Origin: Bremia lactucae
Taxonomy: Eukaryota; Oomycota; Peronosporomycetes; Peronosporales; Peronosporaceae
Length of the DNA: 64,000 nt
Assembly: GCF_004359215.1 (NCBI RefSeq)
Contig: NC_090616.1
Location: 1-64,000 of the forward strand
Reading direction: 5' to 3'
The position numbers were made by a program, and so were the translations under genes. Numbering within the stretch: position 1 is the stretch's first letter; every line of letters starts with the position of its first letter. Below the pieces are notes generated by a model that saw only the letters and a list, made by a program, of their open reading frames with translations, had not been told where the DNA came from and did not search any database. Below, piece after piece: positions 21,013 to 31,763 of the stretch.

Positions 21013-22040
21013 CAATCAAAAATCACTCCCAAACATACCGCTAGTTGTGATTACTGCCGTTCTGGCTACATCGAGAGTCCCTGATAATAGACATTTTAAA
21101 AATCAACGTGGAGAAGAAAGTTGACTTTTCCATAGAGCTCAAAAGACATATTTCCGCAAGATTGGCGTTTGCACCGGAATGGTGGCCATGTTCAGCTTAT
21201 TGTAACCACGCGCCATCCACCTGGGGCCTTAAACACACAAAAGGACAGGCTGCAGTGAGGTGACTTGCTCTCTCGTACAAGTCCCGCTTTGGCTCGCTTG
21301 TCGATTAAGTAATCGATATATTCGACTTGTTCCTTCAACAACAGCCATTACCTGCTTACAGAATACTTAGTGCCAGGTTTCAAATCAATTTTGTGCCCGA
21401 TGCACCTTAATATGTTCCGGTATACGACCTACAGAAATGGACGCCGACAGCGAGCTCACCCCCCCCTCACATATTCTTGCAGGTATCGCTTCGCCTGTCG
21501 CGTTCCAAAAAAGTGCACCTAAAGCAACACTTAGTTGATCGACGGCTGATAAATGGCGCGAATATTTGTCTTAAGATCGCCCATGAAAGGAGCGCCTCTC
21601 GGTCCGCCATAAGCGCCGAGGAAGCCCACTCTGAGGCCTTACTGCGCAAAGGACATGGCATACGAAATCGTGTCATCCTCGACGCTTTGATCCACGGCTA
21701 ACAGCCAGTGGACTATCTTGTGCGCTGCAGTTCCATCGAACTTGAGCGGCTCCATCCGTATGGGCCTTGGCTGATGAGGCCGGGAGGAGAGCGTCTCAAC
21801 AGTCCTGTTGAGTGCCTCATTCCGAGCCTCCTCACGCCCAAGCTCCTCCTGAGTTTTAAAAGACGGATTCCGCCGCAGCATGGCTGTGTGCCTCGGACGC
21901 GGCCCTTCACTGTCCGAGCAGAAATGCTCTAAACTTCTCAAAATCAGCAATTTGTTGCTCAGGATGATTGCTTAAGAGCCTGACCAGGGCTTGCTCGCCA
22001 AGTTCCTGCGCCAAGTGCTCTGCAACCTTCCCACAATGTT
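21013..22040 (-). pseudogene. Ty3/gypsy remnant: RT start fused to gag (internal deletion)
   Basis: 21026-21423 is the RT N-terminal region (same as 17450-17849). At about 21424 it jumps to gag. The minus strand at 21950-21640 encodes RPHQPRPIRMEPLKFDGTAA and HWLLAVDQSVEDDTISYAM; 21676-21467 continues with ASEWASSALM and RSTKCCF in shifted frame. The same gag is at 33433-32903. Protease is deleted. Not functional. Confidence 0.75.
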
Positions 22041-22129
22041 CAGAGAGGTGTGGGCAATGAGCCCAATCGATTGAGGCTCATCTTACTGACACGCTTAGAA
22101 AGACGGGTCGTAGGAAGAGCTTTAAGAAG

Positions 22130-22664
22130 TGCAGGTGTCAGCGGTCGCTTCTATAGCAGCCACGCTCCACTATGCACACACCTTCAAGCACAGTTACAAA
22201 GCGGTGTGACCATCTTTTCTCACGTGCAGTGGACGTAGTAAGTGGATGTGTAAGCGTCTTCACTCGACGACTTAGGTACGTTAGGGCAAGTGTCGTCACG
22301 GAAGCGGTTACCCGGCTTCACGTGCGCACTTGTTATCTAGGAAGAAGTCTTTAGACTATTTATATTTAATCGAATTGAATATAAAAAATTTATTTAATCA
22401 ATATAAGCTATCTCTGTAAATGTGCACCCCTACATTGCGAGCGTATAATTCTGAATACCTCGGGTTGTGAATCACGCTAGCCGTCATCCCTTTCAATGTG
22501 AATGCATCTATGTGCATCACATACACAAGGGTGGGTCACTTTGTGCACCACACCCAAGTAGCAGGTCTAAGTACTTAACATCAAGTAATTGATCATACCG
22601 TTAAGTACACATAGAATACCTAATGGATGCGTGTTTTAACATAGGGCAACTTTATCCCGTTACA
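22130..22664 (-). repeat. LTR family 3 (5' LTR of the preceding gag remnant)
   Basis: On the minus strand it begins TGTAACGGGATAAAGTTGCCC and runs towards the gag at 22040. Inverted partial copies occur at 27959-28380 and a full but invaded copy at 33555-34373. The exact inner end is not resolved. Confidence 0.6.
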
Positions 22665-22669
22665 TGGCT

Positions 22670-23036
22670 ACTAAGGGCTAAAACTAAAGCTTTAGAATAG
22701 GGAAAAAGTAAAACAGTTTAAATATAATAAGTTCTTTCAAAACGATCTTCTATCTACTGAGTTTGATATATATTTTTAAATAAAATTGTCATGTGCCTCC
22801 TTGCGCACCGCCAAATCGTGTCTTGTAACGATTGGCGGGGTTGATGTAAACTTAAATCAATTAATCAATAGAATTAATGTCTTACCGCGTCAATATTACC
22901 AAATTAGTTAGTATTGAAGCTATTAAGTTAAAATTATTAAAATACAATAATTTTGTACTTCTTTATTGACTGAAAGGATTTTTTATTCCTCTTACAGGAA
23001 ATGATATTTATGTAACGGGACACCCCGTTACACTAG
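22670..23036 (-). repeat. LTR family 4, partial
   Basis: The right part matches 39900-40127 (TGCGCACCG, TAACGATTGG, TACTTCTTT, ends CACCCCGTTACA). The left part is not alignable by eye. Confidence 0.6.
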
Positions 23037-23375
23037 CGCTATTGTTCATCACCCTGACCAGAATCTTTGAGCTTCTGGACGTACTAGCGCGAAAGAAATT
23101 GCTTCGCTCGTTGTAATACTAAACAACCTAAAGCCAAACTCAGCTTCAAGTTATACGTCGTGCTTTCTCTACATACAAAGAGATAACTCACGTCGCCTTA
23201 TAGTGGTCATTTTAAGTCCAGGTGGTCTCGAAAAGTTAATGTAGCACTGGGAAAATAACTCAACCTACCACACTTGCATCCGTTACCTTGACATCTCCAG
23301 TGAATGTAGTCGGAAGTCGCCTTCTTTAGCGTTCTCAAGGGTCGACGCCACTCCAACACTCCTTCCTGGGTGTAT
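23037..23375. other. Stretch without a recognised gene
   Basis: Follows the copia RNase H on its minus strand, so it is probably 3' untranslated or LTR sequence of that element. No motif or LTR end was identified. Confidence 0.3.
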
Positions 23376-23714
23376 TCACATCTGGGACATTATCTCGCGC
23401 AGCTCGCTTGGCCCCGAAGCCGCAAACGCCTTGGTGAACACGTCAGCCCGCATCATCCTCGACTCACAATACATCACCTTCAGCACGCCCTTTTTGCTGT
23501 AATCCTTTACAGACTTATGTCGCACCGCAATGTGCTTAGCTCTTCCTGAGCTATTCTTATCGGTGATCTGTTTAATAGACGCTTGGTTGTCGACGTGCAG
23601 TATCATTGGTGCTTTTACCTTGATTCTAATTTCATTGAATAGTTCCCACATGCCCAGTAGCTCACTCTCTACGAGTGGGCCCGCTACAAACTCTGCTTTC
23701 ATATAGGGCCACAC
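23376..23714 (-). pseudogene. Ty1/copia RNase H C-terminal fragment
   Basis: The minus-strand frame contains AEFVAGPLVESELLGMWELF, MILHVDNQASIKQI, SSGRAKHIAVRHKSVKDY and ADVFTKAF. These are the RNase H end of a copia polyprotein (the DNQ..I box, the H(I/V)..R(H/Y)H box and the final FTKA). It differs clearly from the copia copy at 8796, so it is another family. Only the last 110 residues remain; upstream pol is absent. Confidence 0.85.
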
Positions 23715-24059
23715 TTGTTTGCTTTTTACAAGTCCACCCCACGATTATCCCGTTCATGCACAGCACATCACCTCTAACAAATTTGCGATCCACGCGGTCG
23801 CCGCATAATCCCTTCGCTGTATCCTTCAAGTGTTACGCGTCCGTCGTTGGCTTTACATCATGGCCTTCGTCCAAAACGATACATTTACCGACCCCTATAA
23901 ATATTTTGCGATCGCTTAGCTCGTCGGCTAGCTCGGCGCACGGCAATGAGACGTCAGGTCTTGTGCAGCGCGCAAGGCATAAAAGCTTTTGATTTATGAC
24001 TGGAGCATTTATATGGTCGGATGTTCTATCGTTCCGTTCTTCCCTTCAGGCATTATAAC
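23715..24059. other. Unassigned sequence between copia piece and LTR
   Basis: Probably further degraded copia polyprotein sequence on the minus strand. I see no reliable motif. Confidence 0.25.
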
Positions 24060-24475
24060 TAATAGTTTTAACAACTCAGGGAGTCGTACAAGCTATTAAA
24101 GCTTTATGAATCCTAGTTCAAGGGATTCAAGGGCTCGTAGAACCAAGTGGCAACTAGTGCCCAATAGTATGTACCTTAGAAAGGCTTCTGTCTTTCATAG
24201 ATCAAATGTGCAAGCCTGAGGAAGGCACTAGACGCTTAAAGATTGGATTTATATAATCTTTTAAATGTAATTTTTTTATCCTAGCTAAATTAAATTAGAT
24301 TTCGGTCATTAGATTTATATCTTGCGGCTGCTACATTTGTTACCTATCATAAAATGGAATTTCAGTATTTAACTATTTAGAATAGGATAAAAGGGTACTT
24401 TTATCTATAAAGTAAATGTTCCACAACAATATTCCTCAGACCAATGTGTGCCCCATTACACCCTCTCCCATCGGA
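24060..24475 (-). repeat. LTR family 2 (3' LTR, truncated) with polypurine tract
   Basis: The plus strand ends ...ACCAATGTGTGCCCCATTACA at 24460, the inverse of the LTR start at 59485. On the minus strand GATGGGAGAGGG (about 24472-24461) lies directly before it, a good polypurine tract. It is therefore the 3' LTR of the minus-strand element whose integrase lies at 25678-26990. Its inner end beyond 24060 is missing. Confidence 0.75.
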
Positions 24476-24701
24476 GTGTTGACACCAAGTGACAATATTC
24501 GCTTCATTAACTCTTTGAGGTTGGAACACAAACAGCTACCCGTTTGGTTGTGTGTCCCATGATCATTAAATGTACAATTAATAGTATATAAAATAAACAA
24601 ATACCTTCAAATTAAAAAAAGTTTAAAACTTAAAAACTTTCATGCATTCGATAAATCTTTTAAATATTTAATTGGTTTATGATTTGTATTTAGTGATAAA
24701 T

Positions 24702-26083
24702 ATGCAGTCCAAATTAATTACCGGCGCAAACGCCAATCCCGCGGAAAGATGTTTAGTTGAACTCCATGGAAGAGTCAACTATCTTTTTCGCGTTGGATTT
24801 GAGTCACACACTTTTAGAACCTTCCTCGACGATGGGGGAATGGTGGACTATTATAGTCACAGTCCATCAGAGGATGAGGAAAAAGAGTGTCGCTCTTACT
24901 CGCCACCTCATGAGGATGAACGTCGGCGGGCCCCGAATCCATTCCCAGAACGTGATGTCGCTGATGTCTTGACTGCATTGATCAGGATACAGGACCCTGA
25001 GTCCAACATTATTACAAATTCGCTCGATGAAGAGTAAGAGCGGGCAATCCTCATACAGGAACAAGCTCGTCGTCGAGCTGCAGAGATAGCGAAAGCTTAA
25101 GCTCACAGTGAATATCGATTCACTCCACTGAGTGTGTAAGAGCGCAGTCAAAGGGATCTTTGGTCACAGCTTAGCCATCTGGATCTCAGGCCCCACGGCG
25201 AGGACGCCGGAGGAGATCGCTGCTCGCGACGCTCTTCATATGCGATACCTTACGCCAAAAGTAATGACTCAAGTCAGTATCTGACACGTTTGCGTGATCA
25301 GGCCCGTGGGGCTTCGATGACCTCAATGAGGGAAATTCCGATCGTTTTGCTTCAAACGAATCAAGAAGTGAAATTGTTTCGAAGAATGAAGAAGTAAAAA
25401 CGAAGTTTCATTTGAGAACTGGGTTCATCGGGCCCGCCGCCTCCGCAATATCTGAAATAATGGGGAGTCTGCAAATGTGGCTGATGTTCGTTTAGAACGA
25501 AAGCTTCGCTTCAATTTCGCCAAGCTTTGGCAAAGAGGCCAGTTACATTCAGCATGTATGTCAAAAACGCGAGGATAGGCTTAGCCAATATTTCAGTTCT
25601 TTGGTCGACCGTGGATCGAAGCCGCACGGAGGCTATATATCAATTAATTGCCACTTCTAGTGGTAGGAAGCGTACGGTCAATCTTGCCGAAGAGGTACCT
25701 CAAACTTCCAAGCGTTTTCAGGAGAGGGGCACCCCAGCCACTTCACCTGATACTGGTATTGGCCCTTAAGACGAAGTCGCTTAAGAAGTTTCTCCACGTG
25801 AAACCGAAGTTTCCCTCTTGTATCAAGCAGCGCTGGAGGGGGCCAAAAACTCGACGGAAGCATTTAATGCTTTAAAGCACGAGGCGCAACTTTTTTGAGA
25901 GAGCCTTGCTCGGGTTGAGGGCTGTTTCGAGGCGGCTCAGAACCGTCTTTAGATACTGGAACGTCAGCCACCTCGCTTAGAGGGCCAGCTGGGCTTTCTG
26001 GTGAGGATGCAGCAATCTGCGGCACGACCGCCTGTCTCGGCACAAGCGCCTTTAAGTCCACGTGGGAAGGGTCCCGACATGGC
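24702..26083 (+). pseudogene. Antisense ORF (aORF) between integrase and 3' LTR, copy 2
   Basis: Plus-strand coding-like strip opening with ATG at 24702. The first 111 codons are open (stop at 25035) and the reading continues in the same sense, with stops, to 26083. Content: acidic Ser/Pro/Glu-rich N-part, an Arg/Ala-rich helix (QARRRAAEIAKA), SRRSSYA, and a coiled-coil-like C-part. It starts about 240 bp inside the element from the 3' LTR, so transcription would run opposite to the retroelement. Differences from copy 1 over the first part include about five synonymous among eleven, a weak hint of past selection. No known domain. From 25527 it overlaps the chromodomain and integrase C-terminus on the other strand, and that half may be a shadow. 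Confidence 0.45.
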
Positions 26084-26226
26084 TTAAGCAAGCCGACGTA
26101 GAACGCTGGGTGTGGACGCAGTTTTCTAGGAAGGTTTTGCGTGTAAGCTAGGCCCTTGTTGGCCACGACCTTGAATGGTTCAATGAAGCGCGGGCGCAGT
26201 TTGGTCTTAAAGACCGTTGATACCAA
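25678..26226 (-). pseudogene. Integrase C-terminus plus chromodomain (family-2 gypsy, copy 2)
   Basis: The minus strand is open from 26226 to 25864 with KTKLRPRFIEPFKVV and LPRKLRPHPAFYVGLLKP (integrase C-terminal barrel region) and a Pro/Ser/Ala-rich linker. A second frame (25863-25678) holds the chromodomain core QYQVKWLGCPSPENAW. Linker and chromodomain are separated by one stop. Chromodomain integrases belong to chromoviruses, which target chromatin. The copy at 3654-4202 is about 95% alike by eye. Confidence 0.8.
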
Positions 26227-26433
26227 GTAAGTAGGTAATTTCTTAGCGTTAAATTAAACTCGGTCTCCGACAGCATAAGAATTAGTACAGCTTCTGCCTT
26301 TGGCATCTGCTTGTTTTTTTGTTTGTCTTAGCTATCAGCCTTCGTGTCACGTACATGTCTTAAAACACTAAATTGCGTCGCGATAAACTCGCTAATTTGT
26401 TTCCGAATGGTAGTAGGGATGATATCAGCAAGA

Positions 26434-26990
26434 CTATCGGCTAATTCTCCCCCACCAAGCCTTGTGCCACGTAGTGGTATCGTTAACGAAACGCGTGGGT
26501 GGGTGAGACCGTTGACATAGAACGGAGTGTTGCCTGTAGAGGCGTGGACAGCATTCTTTAACGCAAATTAAACCACTGGGAGCATTGAGCTCCAGCGCTT
26601 TGGTATCTGAGCACACACTGCATAAAATGTCTTCAATGACGCGATTGACACGTTCAGTTTGACCATCGGTCTGCGGATGGTCCGCGGTGGACATGTCCGA
26701 TCTGGTGCCAAGCACTCGGAAAATCGATTTCCAGAACTTTACCCGTTAAACATGGGTATCGATCAGAGACAATTTCCACTGGCAAGCCGTGTTGTCAAAA
26801 CACGCGATCGATGAACAGCCTTGCTGTACCTTCACCATCAGGGGTATCCGGCCTAGCCGCTAAGTGACCCTTTTGCCGAATCAGTCGATAAAGACCCCTA
26901 TGCTGGTGTTACCGCCGAATCTTTCGGTATACCGGAAAAAATTCATGCTAATGGACTCCCAACACCCTGTGGGTACGGGCAGACTTGCCA
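26434..26990 (-). pseudogene. Integrase catalytic-core fragment (family-2 gypsy, copy 2)
   Basis: Minus-strand [25 protein letters not shown] matches the conserved end of the integrase core (the S..HPQTDGQ.E box holding the last catalytic Glu). Upstream pieces to 26990 are degraded, and at about 26990-27005 the element is cut and joined to a family-2 LTR end in the opposite orientation. Dead copy. Confidence 0.8.
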
Positions 26991-27005
26991 GTGGTGCAGC
27001 TGGTT

Positions 27006-27645
27006 CTACGTTTCCTGAATTCCTCGAACTAGGATTTTGTAAGCTTTAATAGCTTGTACGACTCCCTGAGTTGTAGAAGCCACTAATATCACAGAACTAA
27101 GAGACTCTTTGAGTTTATAAGTCTTCCTCTAACTTGAGAAGCGAGGTAGCTCGGCCACATCTCGGAGCACTAGTAGTGAATCTACGCTTGACCGGAACCC
27201 ATGGAACTAAGCCTCGTTGAGGAAAGAGAAGAGGCACTACAAGCTGTGAAACAGCATGAGAACATCCGTAGATATTATATACGGAAGCACGAAACATTTA
27301 CATCCGGTCTGTCCGCTACAAAATACGCGTAAAGCTCGAAAGAACACCATACCAGAAATCTGCTACGGTGCGGGAAAATGTCGATACCCAGTAGGTGCGG
27401 GGCGCCGTACCAGGGAAGACCTAGGCTCTGCTGAACATTTAGGAGGTGAGAGTAAACAGGACCTAGCCTCAATCCGTTCGGTGCGTAATGACACGGAGTG
27501 TGAGTACAAGCCTGACTTGTTAGTCGCCCAAGCGACTGTGAAAGGCTTTGATAAGCCATGGTCACTTTTAATTGACTCAGGAGCGTCGTGTAATTATGTT
27601 CGACGTCTTTACTTGAGGGAAATCAACAATACGTTGAGGCGCTTA
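27006..27645 (+). pseudogene. Family-2 gypsy piece: LTR end, primer site, gag end and protease
   Basis: 27006-27159 is the 3' part of a plus-oriented family-2 LTR; a degenerate primer site follows. The gag C-part (ELSLVEEREEALQAVKQHE) is present after an internal deletion of most of gag. The protease frame (from 27470) has QATVKGFDKPWSLLIDSGAS, with the catalytic DSGA, then NYVRR. At about 27646 it is cut and joined to an inverted LTR. The same gag end is at 30061-30190. Confidence 0.75.
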
Positions 27646-27958
27646 AAGTGGCAACTAAGCCCGAGAGTATGTTCCTTAGAAAGGCTTCTAATCAATGCGC
27701 AAGCCTTAGGAAGGCACAAGACTCTTTAAGATCAAAAGGGGAACTGCGCTTTATATATTCCTTAAATCAAAAGCCTTACCTCAGCTAATTGAAAATAAAT
27801 TTCGGCCGCCGAATTTATATATGGTGGCGACCATATTTGTTGCCCATAATAAATGAGATTTTAGTTATTAATTATTCTAGAATAGGATAAAGGGGATTTC
27901 ACCCACAAAATAAATGTACCACATTAACGGTCCATTAAACGATATGTGCTACATTACA
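27646..27958 (-). repeat. LTR family 2 fragment, inverted
   Basis: Matches 59485-59800 in reverse orientation and ends ATTACA at 27958. Joined directly to protease sequence on the left. Confidence 0.7.
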
Positions 27959-28480
27959 TTGTGTATGTTATGCACATAGATGAATTCGCATTGAAAAGGA
28001 TGGCTAGCGTCGTCCCCAATCCGAGGTATTCGGAATAATACGCTCTCAATGTAGGGGTGCACATTTACCGAGATGGCATATATTATCGGGTTACAAGGTT
28101 TTATTTCTGATTCGATTAGATATGAATCAGTCAGTAAGCTTCTTCTTTGATAACGAGTGCGCTCGTGGGCCGGGTAACCGCTTCCGTGACGACACTTGTC
28201 CTAAGGTACCTAGCTCGTTGAGTGAGGTCTCTTAAGCTCCCACCAAGTACCTCACTGTGCGTTAGAGAAGATAATCACACCGTTTTCTCACTGTGCTAGA
28301 AGGTGTGTGCATAGTAAAGCGTAGATGCTATATAAGCGCCAGCCTATAAGCTAAAACTTCTTTGCTACTTAGAACCTTCCTCTGCACGTCGTGCACATAA
28401 AGCAATTGAGGCACCTCACATTCACTGTAAGCAGTGTAGGTTGACTAGTACTGTTATCAGTACTAGCAAAAGGTGACCGT
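27959..28480 (+). repeat. Fragments of LTR families 3 and 4
   Basis: 27959-28380 is the reverse complement of about 22160-22530 (family 3). 28375-28475 resembles the end of family 4 in plus orientation (CCTCTGCACG, CAGTACTAGC). 28481-28700 holds nothing recognisable. Confidence 0.6.
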
Positions 28481-28700
28481 CACATCTAGAGTCGAATCAA
28501 TCATATTACAGCTCTATTGAAGTAGCAGCTCTTAGTTTGTTAAACGATGGGCATCGTTCCTGAGTCATCTATCCATCATAAGGTACGACCTTTGAAGCTA
28601 ATTTTGATCTAAATGTAGGTCATCTTTTGATGTAGAAAACTGATACTTGAAATGTCGCAAGAATTTATTTGCAAGTAGCTCATGAAACTATAAATTCCTA

Positions 28701-29171
28701 TGTAATGGGGTACACATTGGCTGGAAAACCATTTTTGTGGTACATTTATTTTGTGGGTAAAGTCCCCTTTATCCTATTCTAGAATAGCTAATAACTAAAA
28801 TCCCATTTATTATGGGCAACAAATGTGATCGCCACCATATATAAATTCGGCGGCCGAAATTTATTTTCAATTAGCTGAGGCTAGGCTTTTAATTTAAGGA
28901 ATATATAAAGCGCAGTTCCCCTTTTGATCTTAAAGAGTCTTGTGCCTTCCTAAGGCTTGCGCATTAATTAGAAGCCTTTCTAAGGAACATACTCTCGGGC
29001 TTAGTTGCCACTTGGTTCTACGTTTCCTGAATTCCTCGAACTGGGATTTTTTAAGCTTTAATAGCTTGTACGACTCCCTGAGTTGTTGAAGCCACCAATC
29101 TCATAGAACTAAGAGACTGTTTGAGTCTATAAGTCTTCCTCTGACTTGAGAAGCGAGGTAGCTCCGCCACA
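28701..29171 (+). repeat. LTR family 2, 5' LTR
   Basis: 471 bp, TGTAATGGGG...GCCACA, same as 59485-59949. A degenerate primer site (CGTAGCACTAGTAGT) follows at 29174. Confidence 0.85.
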
Positions 29172-30437
29172 TTTCGTAGCACTAGTAGTGAATCTACGCT
29201 TAGTCTTAATAAGACTAAGCCATACTAAAATAAAAGAGCTTATAGAACTATCAGAGGCGCAACGCACAGCGTATGAAAAGCTCAAACTATGTTTGGGCTT
29301 GGACGGAAAGAATTTATAATGCCCTAGGACACAGAGGTCCTGCATGCAAGTCTTGAAGCCTTTATGTGAAATAAATTCTCCCTGATCGGACAGGTTCAGG
29401 ATCGCCTTGCGGCATCTATGCGAACTCGGTACATGTAGATACCCAATTCAGAGCCTAAGGCTCGCCTCTATCAAGACGTTTATGGGAAAAGAGGGATAAA
29501 CCCTCCTTATTGGATTAAGCAGATGGAGATGTCCATTGACTCCGCCTTGTTCTTATTAAAACGGCAAAAGGTGGCTATGGCCAATACAAACTCAGAGGTA
29601 GGGCCATGGAGTGGGCACTATCATGCAGTACGTCCATAAATGACACTTTGCCCTCATAAGATTCGCTGAAACACCAAATGACCGGCATGTTTTACCGCCT
29701 GATCAGACTCTTCGCATGCGATCACGGCTCACAGCGACTCGACACGGTAAGCGAAGCCTAGGGAACTATGTCCAGAAGCTGAGAGCTCTCATTGCATCTA
29801 TGCATCAAGACCCGGTGCAAGAAGCAATTGTCGAAGCAATCTTATAAAAAAATTACAAATCCTAACAGAATTTAAATTATTGGAGGTCTCAATCAGGGCG
29901 TTGCCCGGACAGAATTATTTGGATCCCATCCTGGTTCTTTCATAGAGGAAGTTGCCATAGCGCTACGCGCTGATTTCGGCTTATGTCTGCTCGTGTTAGC
30001 ACGCTTGTTTACCGAATAAGCTCTTCGAGCACATGGGTACCGTCATATAGACCGGAGCCCATGGAACTAAGCCTCGTTGAGGAAAGAGAAGAGGCACTTC
30101 AAGCTGTGAAACAGCATGAGAACATCCGTAGATATTATATACGGAAGCACGAAACATTTATATTTGGCCTGTCCGCTACGAAATACGCGTAAAGCTCGAA
30201 AGAACACCATACCAGAAATCTAGTACAGTGCGGGATAATGTCGATACCCAGTAGGTGCGAGGCGCCCTACCAGGGAAGATCTAGGCTCTGCTAAACATTT
30301 AGGAGGTGGGAGTAAACAGGACCTAGCCTCATCCGTTCGGTGCGTAATGACACGGGGTGTGAGTACAAGCCTTACTTGTTAGTCGCCCAAGCGACTGTGA
30401 AAGGCTTTAATAAGCCATGGTCACTTTTAATTGACTC
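29172..30437 (+). pseudogene. Family-2 gypsy gag and protease start
   Basis: Aligns with 59950-61200 of the right-hand copy. Gag pieces include the region around 29690-29820 (RLFACDHGSQRLDT-like, LRALIASMHQDP) and 29983-30192 (PMELSLVEEREEALQAVKQHE). The protease start reaches the codons for LIDSG at about 30430. Stops, a 30-bp insertion near 29848 and indels show decay. It continues as 30586-31760 after an inverted segment. Confidence 0.7.
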
Positions 30438-30585
30438 AGGTTCAACGGAACTTTAGGAACAGCGACACGAGTCCCAGTCGCTAAGCAAACAGTGATTGTA
30501 TCACTTTCATGCGCTTTAAGCGCCTCAACGTATTGTTGATTTCCCTCAAGTAAAAGACGTCGAACATAATTACACGACGCTCCTT
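30438..30585 (-). other. Inverted 145-bp segment inside the protease region
   Basis: The segment is the reverse complement of what the related copies at 27571-27640 and 61198-61330 carry at the same place. Sequence on both sides (TTGACTCAGG before; TAGTTTCTGGACTTTGACAGTATGG after) is in normal order. The edges are AGG and CCT, so exact breakpoints are uncertain by a few bases. Confidence 0.85.
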
Positions 30586-31760
30586 AGGGATATAGTTTCT
30601 GGACTTTGACAGTATGGACCGCTGTCTCGTCCTTGATTTGGATTTGAGATTTGATATTATTCTTTGTATGGCCTGGTTTGAACGTCAATAGTCATGGATC
30701 GATTAGAGGTCTTTAATCTTAGGCGCCACGCGCAATGTTCGTAGCAAAGCTTCGGATAGTCATGAACCTACCTTTGCAAGGCAACAAGCGCGCTATTTAT
30801 GCGAATCACTGACTGGATTTGTCAGTGTTTTAGACATTTGAATGTCTGAGTTAATAAACTCCAACGTTGTAGACATTAATTCTGAGCCCGACTCAGAAAA
30901 AAGGGGTGGAACGGCACGTACCCCGTCGAGTGACACTCGTTGTGATAATGAGTCAGTGAATGCTGAAAGCATTGTAGCCCTAGTGCCGAGTCATAAAGGG
31001 TGCTATATCCCTGAGCTACGTGGAGTGGCACGTCTAAGTCTACCAAGTGTGGTCGGCCGAGGTGGCACCATGCTAAGTGTCAAAAGGGACACTATTGCCG
31101 ATTCACTAGGGCATCAAGGGTGCAATACCCCTGAGATACGTGGAGTGGCACGTCTAAGTCCACCGAGTGTAGTTGGCCGAGGTGGCACCATACTGAGTGT
31201 CACTAGTGACACTATTGGCGGTTCGCCAGGGCATTTCGGGTCAAACCCTTCTAATGCACGTGAAGCGACACGTAAACGGTCGCCTGGACAAGGAAGTTGA
31301 GTTACCTAACTCCTTGTCGGATATTTAATGAGGCACCATGTCTGGTATAGAACCAATACAGGCTAAAAAAATTAGGGACGTGGATGTACCGGCCTCTAAG
31401 AGGCGTATTGTCTCCACTCCAAGACAGGGGAGACGCGAAGCGTTTATACCCTCACAAACTGATACGAGTGAGCAGTTACATACGCTTCTAAATGGTGTAG
31501 CCGGTAACATTGAGGAAGAAGTTAGCCTTGCGGCAATCCCTTCGTTACACGCTTTTTAGAGCTAGACGAAATGTCTATTGATGCGTGCAGCCGATTCCTA
31601 AAGGCTGGCAACTTATTTGAGATGGTAGTCATTCGACCAACGATTAAGCATTACTTCTGGACGAAGCTGTCCTGCATGACACAAAAGCTGCACTTGGTGC
31701 GCGGAGTGGGTCATTGCCTTAAAGATCCTACGGGTCCATTCTATTCCTTGACTAAGAATG
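30586..31760 (+). pseudogene. Family-2 gypsy protease end, repeat region and pre-RT linker
   Basis: Starts with the protease end (SMDRCLVLDLDLRFDIIL-like). Then comes an open frame (30842-31300) with 40-residue repeats, another (31338-31559; [19 protein letters not shown]) and another (31571-31810; MSIDACSRFLKAGNL). The same order is at 61337-62400. At about 31762 it is cut and joined to a minus-strand gypsy piece, so RT onward is missing. Confidence 0.75.
30992..31262 (+). repeat. 120-bp tandem repeat coding for 40-residue units
   Basis: Units start at 30992, 31112 and 31232 (last partial). The unit core is PEIRGVARLSPPSVVGRGGT. A homologous repeat is at 61744-61990. Confidence 0.9.
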
Positions 31761-31763
31761 TTG

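Noticed and set aside
17450..21423. PLE with 400-bp direct repeats as its own LTR-like termini
   Set aside because: The repeats are gypsy RT coding sequence present elsewhere in gypsy context and differ by several percent. They are host sequence of the insertion, not element ends.
27256..27729. A single host gene of 157 codons
   Set aside because: It is a chimera: gypsy gag/protease for the first part and antisense LTR for the last 28 codons.
30842..31300. Secreted effector with repeats
   Set aside because: No signal peptide or RXLR-type motif, and the same frame lies inside gypsy elements between protease and RT at two places.
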